Shown here one piece after another: positions 26,451-33,914 of a DNA stretch of 64,000 bases. Origin of the DNA: Desertimonas flava (GTDB taxonomy: Bacteria; Actinomycetota; Acidimicrobiia; Acidimicrobiales; Ilumatobacteraceae); contig NZ_QKYK01000002.1 in NCBI RefSeq assembly GCF_003426815.1, forward strand, positions 124,001 to 188,000, written 5' to 3'. A program made the translations under genes and the position numbers. Position 1 is the stretch's first letter, and each line of letters starts with the position of its first letter. The notes under the pieces were generated by a model. That model did not search any database. It had not been told where the DNA came from and saw nothing but the letters and a program-made list of their open reading frames with translations.

Positions 26451-27623
26451 TCAGCCGTCGACGGCGGCGACCGCGGCGGCGACGAGGGCCTGGGCGCGGG
26501 TGTCGGAGGCGAGGTTCGGGGCCATGCGGTTCATCGCGTAGGCCATGGCGAGGTCCCGCTCGGGCTGGGCGAACGCCACCGACCCGCCGGCGCCGGGATG
26601 GCCGTAGCTGCCCGGACCGGCGAACGGGGAGAACAGGCCCGACGTCATGAACCCCATGCCGAACGTGGAGGGCATCACGAGGCACAGGTCGCCCTCGTTG
26701 GCCGGCGTCACCTGGGTGCGGGCGATGTCACGCGTCGCCTCGTCGAGCAGGCGGACGCCCCCGATCGGGCCCAGCGTCGCCGCGTACACCGTGGCCAGTG
26801 CTCGGGCGTTGGTGATGGCGTTGGCCGCCGGGATCTCGGCGGCGTGGACGTCGCGCCGGTTGAACGTGCCGTCGCCGCCGAACGTGCCGCTCAGCGACAG
26901 CGCTCGGCCGCCCCGCGTCTCGGGACCGAGGATCTGCTCCATCAAGCGCTGGACGGCCGGATCGAGGGCCGCGCTCCCGCCGCCGAGCCCGCCGAGGAGC
27001 GGGGCGACGCGGCCCTCCTGCTCCTCGGGCAGCCCGACCCACAGATCGACGCCGAGGGGTCCGGCGATCTCGTCGGCCACGAACGTGCCGAGCGATCGGC
27101 CGTCGGCCCGCCGTACCAGCTCACCGGCCAGCCAGCCGTAGGTGAGGGCGTGGTAGCCGTGGCCGGTCCCGATGGGCCAGTCCGGCGTCCCGGCGGCGAG
27201 TCGCGACGTGACCGTGTCCCAGTCGAGCGCCTCGCCGAGCGTGAGGCCGTCGACGGTGATCAGGCCGCACTGGTGGCTGAGCAGCTGGGCGATCGTTGCA
27301 TCGCCCTTGCCCTCGGCGGCGAACTCGGGCCACACGGAGGCGACGGGATCGTCGTAGGAGAACAGCCCGCGCTGCACGCACATCGCCACGGCGATCGCCG
27401 TGATCCCCTTGGTGGTCGAGAAGACGAGCTGCAGGGTGTCGGGCGTGTAGTCGGCGGCGTCATCGCCCCGGCCGGCCAACCCGCCGGCCACGTCGACGAC
27501 GCACTCACCGCGGTGGTACACGGCGACCGACGCGCCGACGTCGTCGCCGCGCTCGATGCTGGCGCGCAGGGCATCGGCGACGCCCTCCCACCCGGCGGCC
27601 ACATGGCCCGTGACGTCTCCCAT
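26451..27623 (-). CDS. Serine hydrolase, class C beta-lactamase/EstB-like
   Basis: 390 aa. The catalytic SxxK is seen as Ser69-Thr-Thr-Lys72 (VFSTTKG), and the second-motif tyrosine is probably Tyr157 in GYHALTYGW. The C-terminal GHPGAGGSVAFAQPE is the usual third-motif region (H-x-G replacing KTG). No signal peptide, so this is more likely a cytoplasmic esterase/lactonase of the EstB type than a true beta-lactamase. The start is the ATG at 27623 with CAGGAGCAACG in front; the frame is open further upstream but without support. Confidence 0.88.
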   Translation of the reverse strand: MGDVTGHVAAGWEGVADALRASIERGDDVGASVAVYHRGECVVDVAGGLAGRGDDAADYTPDTLQLVFSTTKGITAIAVAMCVQRGLFSYDDPVASVWPEFAAEGKGDATIAQLLSHQCGLITVDGLTLGEALDWDTVTSRLAAGTPDWPIGTGHGYHALTYGWLAGELVRRADGRSLGTFVADEIAGPLGVDLWVGLPEEQEGRVAPLLGGLGGGSAALDPAVQRLMEQILGPETRGGRALSLSGTFGGDGTFNRRDVHAAEIPAANAITNARALATVYAATLGPIGGVRLLDEATRDIARTQVTPANEGDLCLVMPSTFGMGFMTSGLFSPFAGPGSYGHPGAGGSVAFAQPERDLAMAYAMNRMAPNLASDTRAQALVAAAVAAVDG

Positions 27624-27740
27624 TCGTTGCTCCTGTCGCGTCGAGGTTGACCGTGCCGGCCGCGGCGTGCCTCCCATCGCGGCTTGCCGCCGCACGTTAG
27701 GGCACCGCCATCGCGGCACCGCCGTCGGACGCCCGCCGGT

Positions 27741-28235
27741 TCAGAGCTCGCGGTACATCACGTGCAGGCCGACACGGCCGAGTGTCGGATGATCGAACGC
27801 TCCGGGCACCGTCCCGACGATCGAGAAGCCGAGATCGCGGTAGAGCCGGATCGCCGCCTCGTTGGTCTCGACCACGGCGTTGAACTGCATCCCGGCGAAG
27901 CCGCGTCGACGCGCCCAGTCGAGGGCGTACGAGCAGAGCGTCCGGCCGACGCCCCGGCCCCTGGCGTGGGCCGCGACCATGAAGCTGGCGGTCGCCACAT
28001 GGGCCCCGCGGCCTCCCCGGTTGGCCTGCATGTGCGCGGTACCGAGGATCGAACCCCCGTCGTCGGCGACGACCGTGCTCCCCGGTGCGGACACCACCCA
28101 CGTCGACCGGGCCTCGTCCGACGTCATCGCCGGGTCGTACGGGAACGTCTCCTCGGCCCGGATCACATCACGGACGATCGGCCACACGGCAGGCCAGTCG
28201 GCGTCGACGAACTCCCGGACGTGCACGGCCGCCAC
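27741..28235 (-). CDS. GNAT family N-acetyltransferase
   Basis: 164 aa, complete GNAT fold: N-terminal VHVREFVDADWPAVWPIV, acetyl-CoA loop VAAHARGRGVGRTLCSYAL at about residues 88-106, and the closing NEAAIRLYRDLGFSIVGTVPGAF, which in family terms is close to phosphinothricin- or amino-acid-type acetyltransferases. The substrate is unknown. Monocistronic, separated from the ABC operon upstream by a strong hairpin. Confidence 0.85.
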   Translation of the reverse strand: MAAVHVREFVDADWPAVWPIVRDVIRAEETFPYDPAMTSDEARSTWVVSAPGSTVVADDGGSILGTAHMQANRGGRGAHVATASFMVAAHARGRGVGRTLCSYALDWARRRGFAGMQFNAVVETNEAAIRLYRDLGFSIVGTVPGAFDHPTLGRVGLHVMYREL

Positions 28236-28262
28236 CGTACCGACGGCGGGGGGAGCGGACGC

Positions 28263-28298
28263 GCCGGTGGGGCGTCCCGCTCGGGACGCCCCACCGGC
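28263..28298 (-). terminator. Stem-loop after the ABC exporter operon
   Basis: A 17-bp perfect stem, GCCGGTGGGGCGTCCCG with its complement and two loop bases. It lies in the gap between the permease stop and the acetyltransferase start on the minus strand. Confidence 0.8.
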
Positions 28299-28353
28299 TT
28301 GGGGGGTTTGGGGGGATCGAGGACCCGACCGGCCGGCGCCGGCCGGCCACGGC

Positions 28354-29235
28354 TCAGCGCCGGGCGAAGCGGCGGGTCGCCAGCGGAGCGAACACGGCCA
28401 CGATCGCCGCGCACCAGATCAACGAGCGCACGCCGTACCACGCCGCCGAGTGGGGCAGAATCGCCATGCTGCCAGTGGAGGCGTCGTCGCCGAGCGACAG
28501 AGCCCGCACGGTGTTGATCATCATCGTCACCGGCTGGTGCTCGGCCACGCTCTGCAGCCAGCCGGGCATCGACTCGACCGGCACGTAGGCGCTCGACACG
28601 AAGACCAGCGGGAAGGCCATGAAGCTCATGCCGTTGGCGGCCTGGGCGTTGCCGGCGATGAGGCCGAGGTAGATGAACGGCCACGTGAACGCCGCGCCGT
28701 ACACCACGCACAGGACGACGGCGAGCGCGGCGTCGCCGGCCGACCCGTGGAAGCGGAAGCCGGTCAGGAAGCCGACGGCCACCGTGACCACGAGGCTCCA
28801 CGCCACGAGCACGGTGTCGGCCATCGACCGGCCGAGCAGGATCGCCGAACGGGGGACCGGCAGCGACCGCAGCCGGTCGTAGAGACCCTTCTCCATGTCC
28901 TCGGCCACGCCGACCGCAGCGCCGGTGCCCGAGAAGAAGGCGCCGCCGGCGGCGAGGCCGGGGATGAGGAAGTCGGCGTAGCTGACGGGGCCGGTGCCGA
29001 TCGCCCCGCCGAAGACGTAGCGGAAGATCAACAGGAACATCGTCGAGATCGCCCCGCCGACGAAGATCAGCTGCGGCGTGCGGGCGAACTGCTTGAGCGT
29101 TCTGACGGCGAACGCTCCAGCGGTGGCGGCAGCACTGGCGCCACCGCTGGAGGCCGGGACGAGCGCGTCACGTGGGGAGCTGCTCGGCGTTTCGGGTTCG
29201 TACGTGAAGGCGGTGGGGTCGAGCGTGGCAGTCAT
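28354..29235 (-). CDS. ABC-2 type transporter permease (DrrB-like)
   Basis: 293 aa with a Ser/Ala-rich cytosolic N-terminus (about 40 residues) followed by six hydrophobic segments. The family EAA-like stretch AEDMEKGLYDRLRSLPVPRSAILLGRSMADT lies between helices 2 and 3, and NAQAANGMSFMAFPLVFVSSAYVPVESMPGWLQ is the hallmark of drug-exporting ABC-2 permeases. It pairs with the upstream ATPase gene (57-bp gap, ribosome site AAGAAGGA). Together they should export a hydrophobic drug or lipid across the inner membrane. Confidence 0.9.
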   Translation of the reverse strand: MTATLDPTAFTYEPETPSSSPRDALVPASSGGASAAATAGAFAVRTLKQFARTPQLIFVGGAISTMFLLIFRYVFGGAIGTGPVSYADFLIPGLAAGGAFFSGTGAAVGVAEDMEKGLYDRLRSLPVPRSAILLGRSMADTVLVAWSLVVTVAVGFLTGFRFHGSAGDAALAVVLCVVYGAAFTWPFIYLGLIAGNAQAANGMSFMAFPLVFVSSAYVPVESMPGWLQSVAEHQPVTMMINTVRALSLGDDASTGSMAILPHSAAWYGVRSLIWCAAIVAVFAPLATRRFARR

Positions 29236-29292
29236 CGGAGTGGTCCTTCTTTGTGTCGTTCGTTCGGTTCGGTCGTGCTGGATCGTCCGCGC

Positions 29293-30282
29293 TCAGGCGG
29301 CTTCGAGATCGGCGGTGGTGCCCGTGAGATGCAGGAACACCTCGTCGAGGGTCGGGCGGCGGAGGCCGACGTCGTCGATGTCGATGCGCTGTTCGGCGAG
29401 GATGCGGATGGCGTCGGACAGGCGATCGGTGCCGTATTCGACCCCGACGGCCACCCGACGGTTGGGCTCGTCGACGGTCGGCTCCTCGACTCCGAGCGGC
29501 GCCAGGACGTCGCGGGCAGCAGACAGGTCGGCGACGTCGCGCACCCGGATCTCCACCCGATCGCGGCCCGCCCGGCCCTTGAGCTCGCCCGGGGTGCCGG
29601 TAGCGATCGAACGGCCGTGATCGACGATGACGACGTGATCGGCGAGCTGGTCGGCTTCCTCGAGGTACTGCGTGGTCAGCAGCACGTCGGTGCCGGCGGC
29701 GACGAGCATGCGGATGGCGTCCCACAGCTCGATGCGGCTCCGCGGGTCGAGGCCCGTGGTCGGCTCGTCGAGCAGGAGCAGACGAGGAGCGCCGACGAGG
29801 CTGGCGCCGAGGTCGAGCCGCCGCCGCATGCCTCCCGAGTAGCCGCGGACGAGTCGGCTTCCGGCGTCGGTGAGGCCGAGCTGTTCGAGCACGGCGTCGG
29901 CGGCCCGGCGGGCGCCCTGGCGGTCGTGGCCGAACATCCGAGCGACCATCACGAGGTTCTCCCGCCCGCTCAGCGTGGGCTCGACGGCGGCGTGCTGGCC
30001 GGCGAGGCCGATCACTTTGCGCACCGCCTGCGGGTCGGCTGTGGCGTCGACGCCGGCGACCGAGAGGTGGCCGTCGTCGACACCGTGCAGCGTGGCGACC
30101 GCCCGGATGAACGTCGTCTTGCCGGCGCCGTTGGGGCCGAGGACGGCGGTCACCTTGCCGGCGGGGGCGGCGAGATCGAGACCGTCGAGGGCGACGACCT
30201 CCTTGTTCCCGGAGCCGAAGCGCTTCTGGAGGCCGACCGCCTCGATGATGTTGGTGCTCGTGTGCTGCGTCATGGAAGCCAT
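29293..30282 (-). CDS. ABC transporter ATP-binding protein (DrrA-like)
   Basis: 329 aa. Walker A is GPNGAGKTT (49-57), the Q-loop Gln is at about 96, the signature YSGGMRRR at 148-155 and Walker B LLLLDEP at 168-174, followed by the D-loop GLDP. The C-terminal 90 residues carry the regulatory extension typical of daunorubicin-resistance ATPases, with DVGLRRPTLDEVFLHLTG near the end. ATG at 30282; a second ATG three codons on is equally possible and no Shine-Dalgarno is visible, so the transcript may be leaderless. The divergent WYL regulator probably controls it. Confidence 0.92.
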   Translation of the reverse strand: MASMTQHTSTNIIEAVGLQKRFGSGNKEVVALDGLDLAAPAGKVTAVLGPNGAGKTTFIRAVATLHGVDDGHLSVAGVDATADPQAVRKVIGLAGQHAAVEPTLSGRENLVMVARMFGHDRQGARRAADAVLEQLGLTDAGSRLVRGYSGGMRRRLDLGASLVGAPRLLLLDEPTTGLDPRSRIELWDAIRMLVAAGTDVLLTTQYLEEADQLADHVVIVDHGRSIATGTPGELKGRAGRDRVEIRVRDVADLSAARDVLAPLGVEEPTVDEPNRRVAVGVEYGTDRLSDAIRILAEQRIDIDDVGLRRPTLDEVFLHLTGTTADLEAA

Positions 30283-30473
30283 GGTGCGCGACCAAAGTGG
30301 TCACCCCCTGTCCAGTTATATGCGTTCCCCGGCCACTCAGGTCGCGCGCCCGGCAGCCTCCGCTGGTGCTCCTGTCGCCGTGGCCGCTCGGACCGCCGTG
30401 CGGACTGCGGGACGCGCGCTCAGTTCGCTGAACTGGACGGACGTTGGCCACTTTTGCGGTCAAACTGGACACC
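30283..30473. promoter_or_regulatory. Divergent control region with three AACTGGAC sites and a repeat element
   Basis: TGTCCAGTT at 30309-30317, AACTGGACG at 30431-30439 and AACTGGACA at 30463-30471 form inverted and direct copies of one 8-9 bp site. Two lie directly against the WYL gene's start and one against the ABC ATPase. Near each outer site is a second shared element (CCAAAGTGGTC on one side, GGCCACTTTTGCGGTC on the other). The central about 100 bp is a repeat also found at 39772. Confidence 0.6.
30321..30420. repeat. About 100-bp interspersed repeat, copy A
   Basis: It begins TGCGTTCCCCGGCCACTCAG and ends GCGGGACGCGCGCT. The same two ends in the same order and spacing occur at 39772-39862, with divergent middle sequence. 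It sits inside the divergent ABC/WYL control region. Confidence 0.65.
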
Positions 30474-31448
30474 GTGAGAGCCGATCGGTTGGTGGCGACG
30501 TTGCTGGTGCTCCAGCGCCGCGGAAAGGTGACGGCTGCCGAGTTGGCCGAGGAGCTGGAGATCTCGGTGAAGACCGCCCGGCGCGACCTCGAGGCCCTGG
30601 CCGTGTCGGGCATCCCGGTCTACGCCCAGCCGGGGCGCAACGGCGGCTGGCAGCTGCTCGGCGGCGCCCGTACCGATCTCAGCGGGCTCACCGAGAACGA
30701 AGCCCGGACACTCTTCCTCGTCGCCGGGCCGGCGTCCACGGCCACGCCGGAGGCCAAAGCGGCGCTGCGCAAGCTCGTGCAGGCGCTCCCCGAGACGTTC
30801 CGCGCCGACGCCGAGGCCGCCGCCGCATCCACCGTGCTCGACGCCGCCAGTTGGGGCACCGAGCTCGCCAAGCAGCCGGCCTTCCTCCAGGAGCTACGCC
30901 ACGCGGTCGTCTCGGGCCGCCAGGTGCGCCTCGGGTACTCCGACCGCCAGCGGTCGGAGACGACGCGCATCGTCCACCCGCTCGGCGTGGTGGAGAAGGG
31001 CTCGACGTGGTACCTCGTGGCCAACACCGACAAGGGGATGCGCACGTTCCGCGTGAACCGCGTGCGTTCCGTCGAGTTGACCGACGACAAGGTGGTGCGT
31101 CCCGAGGGCTTCGACCTGCACGAGACGTGGAAGGGCATCGTCGCCGCGGTCGAGGAGAAGCGGGCGAGCGCGCAGGCGATCGTCCACGTTCCCACCAGGG
31201 CGATCTACGGCCTGCGCATGTCGTTCGGTCCGAGCACCGAGGTCCTCGGACCGGCACCCGACAGCTTCGACGGCCAGGAACAGGTCACGGTCCGGGTCGG
31301 CGCACCGTCGGCCTGGGTGATCGCCCAGAACCTCGCGGCATGGGCGGGCTACGTCGACGTGATCGATCCGCCCGAGGTGCGCGAGCACCTGGCATCGATC
31401 GGCCGCGCGCTCGTCGCCCGCTACGGCCGCGAGCCCGCTGTTCGATGA
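30474..31448 (+). CDS. HTH-WYL transcriptional regulator (YafY family)
   Basis: 324 aa. The N-terminal winged HTH_11 is seen in RADRLVATLLVLQRRGKVTAAELAEELEISVKTARRDLEAL (1-45). The WYL domain spans about 135-205 (VRLGYSDRQRSETTRIVHPLGVVEKGSTWYLVAN, with WYLV as signature), then the WCX-type C-terminal extension. I take the GTG at 30474 as start: homologs begin just before the RADRL motif, and the TTG 30 bases upstream would place the operator-like repeat inside the gene. It is divergent from the ABC exporter and likely its regulator, activator or repressor. Confidence 0.88.
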   Translation: MRADRLVATLLVLQRRGKVTAAELAEELEISVKTARRDLEALAVSGIPVYAQPGRNGGWQLLGGARTDLSGLTENEARTLFLVAGPASTATPEAKAALRKLVQALPETFRADAEAAAASTVLDAASWGTELAKQPAFLQELRHAVVSGRQVRLGYSDRQRSETTRIVHPLGVVEKGSTWYLVANTDKGMRTFRVNRVRSVELTDDKVVRPEGFDLHETWKGIVAAVEEKRASAQAIVHVPTRAIYGLRMSFGPSTEVLGPAPDSFDGQEQVTVRVGAPSAWVIAQNLAAWAGYVDVIDPPEVREHLASIGRALVARYGREPAVR

Positions 31449-31452
31449 GCGC

Positions 31453-31485
31453 GCGGTGAGATAGTGGCACGCACGATCTCACCGC
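31453..31485. terminator. Hairpin between convergent WYL and PPOX genes
   Basis: GCGGTGAGAT pairs with ATCTCACCGC, and inside it GTG pairs with CAC around a short loop. It contains GATAGTGGCACG, a variant of the GATAGTGCCAGGCAC core seen in other hairpins here. Confidence 0.7.
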
Positions 31486-31504
31486 TCTCACCGCGGGCGA
31501 GGAG

Positions 31505-31975
31505 TCAGGCGGTGGCGCCCGGCGACGGCTCGGAGATGTGGGCGCGGGTCGGGGTGATGACGATCGCCTCGCTGAACGCCGCGGCGAACGCCGCCGCCGA
31601 GCCGAAGATGGCGCCGATCCGTTCGGTGTACTTGGCGACGTAGGCCGGTGCGTGATCGGCCGCCGGCTCGTCGGGCGCGACGACCGCCGTGCCGGTGAAG
31701 CGGATGATGTCGCGGCCGATGTCGGTGACGTCGAGGGCCAGGCCCACGTGGGGGTTGGCGGCGATGTTGCGCAGCTTCACCTTGCCCGGCTGGCTGTAGA
31801 GCACGAACGTGCCGTCGTCGCGATGGAGGAACCACACCGGGACCGTGTCGGGACGGCCGCTCGGACTCACCGTCGACAGCCAGGCCATCAGGTTGGTGCG
31901 TAGCCGCGTCTCGACGTGCTCCCGCCGCTCCGGGTCGAGGTCGGCGAGGAGATCGGCGGGGGGATCGGCAGCCAC
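31505..31975 (-). CDS. PPOX-class F420-dependent / pyridoxamine-phosphate-oxidase-fold protein
   Basis: 156 aa split-barrel flavin/deazaflavin protein. The N-terminal strand pattern MAWLSTVSPSGRPDTVPVWFLHRDDGTFVLYSQPGKVKLRNIAANPHVGLAL is typical of the F420-binding Rv3369-type group, where the lysines of GKVKLRN contact the cofactor phosphate. Probably an F420H2-dependent reductase of unknown substrate. Start ATG at 31975. It converges with the WYL gene and follows a ROK kinase gene on the same strand by 54 bp. Confidence 0.82.
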   Translation of the reverse strand: MAADPPADLLADLDPERREHVETRLRTNLMAWLSTVSPSGRPDTVPVWFLHRDDGTFVLYSQPGKVKLRNIAANPHVGLALDVTDIGRDIIRFTGTAVVAPDEPAADHAPAYVAKYTERIGAIFGSAAAFAAAFSEAIVITPTRAHISEPSPGATA

Positions 31976-32029
31976 CGCGTCAACGTACCGGCGCTGGCAG
32001 CTCGGCGCGTCGGCCGCCGTCCCCTGCGA

Positions 32030-33046
32030 CTACGGACGGATGGCGTGAAGCGCGGCCAGCGCCGAGCCGCGGGCGCCGGCCATGTCGAGGTCGGCGACGA
32101 TGGCGAACTCGGTGACCGACAGCTGCTCGGCACGCAGTGTCGTGGCGTGACGCACCTGGTCGAGGAACCAGTCGCGGAAGTGCGGCCGGGCTTCGGTGAC
32201 GCCACCACCCACGAAGTAGGCGTCGGGATCGGTGAAGTTGGCGGCGATCGTGAACATCCTGCCGATCGCCGCCGCCTGCTGGCCGAAGATGGCGAGGGCC
32301 ATCTCGTCGCCGTCCTCGCCGTAGCTGCGCACGACCTTGGCGGCCTCGTCGATCGGCAAGGCGGCCAGCGGGTGGTCGGGGTAACGAGTGAGCCAGTACG
32401 GGAGGAGGTTGCGCCGGATTCCGGCGAGAGAGGCCACGCTCTCGAGGTCGGCGTCGAACCCGCAGTTGCACGACGGCACCGGCTGGTCCGGCTCGAGGAT
32501 CCCGGTGAGCGGCACGTGCACGTGGCCGAGCTCGCCGGCCATGCCGGCGGCCCCCTTGACGACCCGTCCCGACTCGATGACGCCGCCGCCGAGCCCGGTG
32601 CCGACGATCGCCGAGATCGACGAGCGGGCGCCGGCATCGAAGCCGAAATGGCGCTCGTGGGCGTAGAGCGCCGCCGCGTTGCCATCGTTGTTGTAGATGA
32701 CCGGTAGGCCGAGGCGCTCTTCGACCGCCTCGCGGATGTCGAAGCCCCACCACGCCGGATCGGCGAAATTGGTGGCGCCGCGAGCCGAGATGACGCCGGT
32801 CGCCGACGCCGGTCCCGGCGTGTCGAGGCCGACGGCGCGCACCTGGCTGCGCTCGGCACCGGCCACGTCGAGGACGGTGATCATGATTGCGTCGATCGCG
32901 TCGACGGCCGCCGGCGGGCCGTCGGTGACCCGGCTCGGCCCCTCGACCATGCGGTCGACGAGGATGTGTCCCGAGTCGTCGACCACCGTGGCGTTGGTCT
33001 TGGTGCCGCCGACGTCGATGCCCACGACCACGGGTCCGCTGCTCAT
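32030..33046 (-). CDS. ROK family kinase-like protein with reduced zinc motif
   Basis: 338 aa. ATP-binding VVGIDVGGTKTNATVVD is at the N-terminus, the catalytic Asp lies in YNNDGNAAA and GTGLGGGVI follows. The zinc region reads GELGHVHVP...SCNCGFDADLES: two Cys and the first His are kept but the third Cys of the usual CxCGxxGCxE is replaced (CNCGFDADLE), so zinc binding may be altered. By family it phosphorylates a sugar such as glucose or N-acetyl sugar. Start ATG at 33046 (SSGPVVVGID); an in-frame TTG 12 bases upstream is less likely. Confidence 0.82.
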   Translation of the reverse strand: MSSGPVVVGIDVGGTKTNATVVDDSGHILVDRMVEGPSRVTDGPPAAVDAIDAIMITVLDVAGAERSQVRAVGLDTPGPASATGVISARGATNFADPAWWGFDIREAVEERLGLPVIYNNDGNAAALYAHERHFGFDAGARSSISAIVGTGLGGGVIESGRVVKGAAGMAGELGHVHVPLTGILEPDQPVPSCNCGFDADLESVASLAGIRRNLLPYWLTRYPDHPLAALPIDEAAKVVRSYGEDGDEMALAIFGQQAAAIGRMFTIAANFTDPDAYFVGGGVTEARPHFRDWFLDQVRHATTLRAEQLSVTEFAIVADLDMAGARGSALAALHAIRP

Positions 33047-33108
33047 GAGCCGTGACAATACCGGTCAAGGAACTCCCGCGAGTCGGGCGCGTCACACGGT
33101 CGCACCCC

Positions 33109-33163
33109 GACCCACCCGAGTGTGGATCGCCCGACAGGGGGACACCCAACACTCGGATGGGTC
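33109..33163. terminator. Long inverted repeat with CATCCGAGT-type arms
   Basis: GACCCACCCGAGTGT pairs with CACTCGGATGGGTC (one mismatch) around a 26-base loop. It lies between the acetyltransferase stop and the ROK start on the same strand, so it can terminate the acetyltransferase transcript. Related arms recur at 33809. Confidence 0.6.
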
Positions 33164-33177
33164 AGGCGCTGCGTGCG

Positions 33178-33762
33178 TCAGTCGGGGTGCGTGGCGCGCC
33201 ACTCGGAGGCGAGGAGGGCGTAGCCGTAGCCGTTGAGCCAGCGCCCGGACCGGTGCAATGACTCCTCGACGGTGGCGGTCTCCCGCCGCATCCCCAGTCG
33301 CTCCATGAGGCGCCACGACGGCTCGTTGTCGGCGAAGCAGTTGGCGGTCACCCGGCGCAATCCGAGGCCGACGAAGCACACGCGCAGGATCGCCTCGAGC
33401 GCTTCGGTGGCGTAGCCGCGACCCGACGCCTCCGGACGCAACACCCAGCCGAGCTCGGCGTGCGTGCCTTCGGCCTGCTCGCGCACCTCCTGCTGTGCCC
33501 ACGGCGCCTCGATGCGCACCATCAAGTCGCCGATGACGCCGCCGTCGTGCTCGAGGATCAGCGTCGACGCCAGCCGGCCCGGCTCGGTGAACGCCGTGGC
33601 GTGTGATCCGGCGTCGGTCGGCAGCGACGTCAACCAGCGAGACACCTCCTCGAGGCGGCGGTACTCGTACACCGCATCGGCATCGTCGGCGACCGCCGGG
33701 CGGATCGTCAGCCGTTCGGTGTGCAGCGGCCACGGGGCGTCGGCGAGGGAGACGGAGGGCAC
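33178..33762 (-). CDS. GNAT family N-acetyltransferase (RimJ/RimL-like)
   Basis: 194 aa. The N-terminus PLHTERLTIRPAVADDADAVYEY is the usual RimJ/RimL opening, the acetyl-CoA loop is ELGWVLRPEASGRGYATEAL and the closing motif is LRRVTANCFADNEPSWRLMERLGMRRE. The start taken is the GTG at 33762 because the open frame further upstream runs through an inverted repeat and has no ribosome site. The gene stands alone, bracketed by two related hairpins. Substrate unknown. Confidence 0.82.
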   Translation of the reverse strand: MPSVSLADAPWPLHTERLTIRPAVADDADAVYEYRRLEEVSRWLTSLPTDAGSHATAFTEPGRLASTLILEHDGGVIGDLMVRIEAPWAQQEVREQAEGTHAELGWVLRPEASGRGYATEALEAILRVCFVGLGLRRVTANCFADNEPSWRLMERLGMRRETATVEESLHRSGRWLNGYGYALLASEWRATHPD

Positions 33763-33808
33763 CTCGGCGACGCTACCGAGCAGCGCCGGCCAGCCGACCG
33801 GCCCGACG

Positions 33809-33873
33809 CATCCGAGTATGGAAGGACCGGAATCGGGGCCCCCGGAACTCGGGTGACGTTCAGTACTCGGATG
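33809..33873. repeat. Inverted repeat related to that at 33109
   Basis: CATCCGAGTA pairs with TACTCGGATG over 10 bp around a 45-base middle that is itself rich in GGAACTCGG/CCGGAATCGG. The arms share CATCCGAGT with the 33109 element on the other side of the acetyltransferase gene. Confidence 0.55.
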
Positions 33874-33914
33874 GGGGAGCGGGAGGCTGGTGGCGGGTGG
33901 CCGATGGGGCGAGG

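Noticed and set aside
26451-27623. True beta-lactamase
   Set aside because: No signal peptide and the third motif is HxG, not KTG; an EstB-type esterase is more likely.
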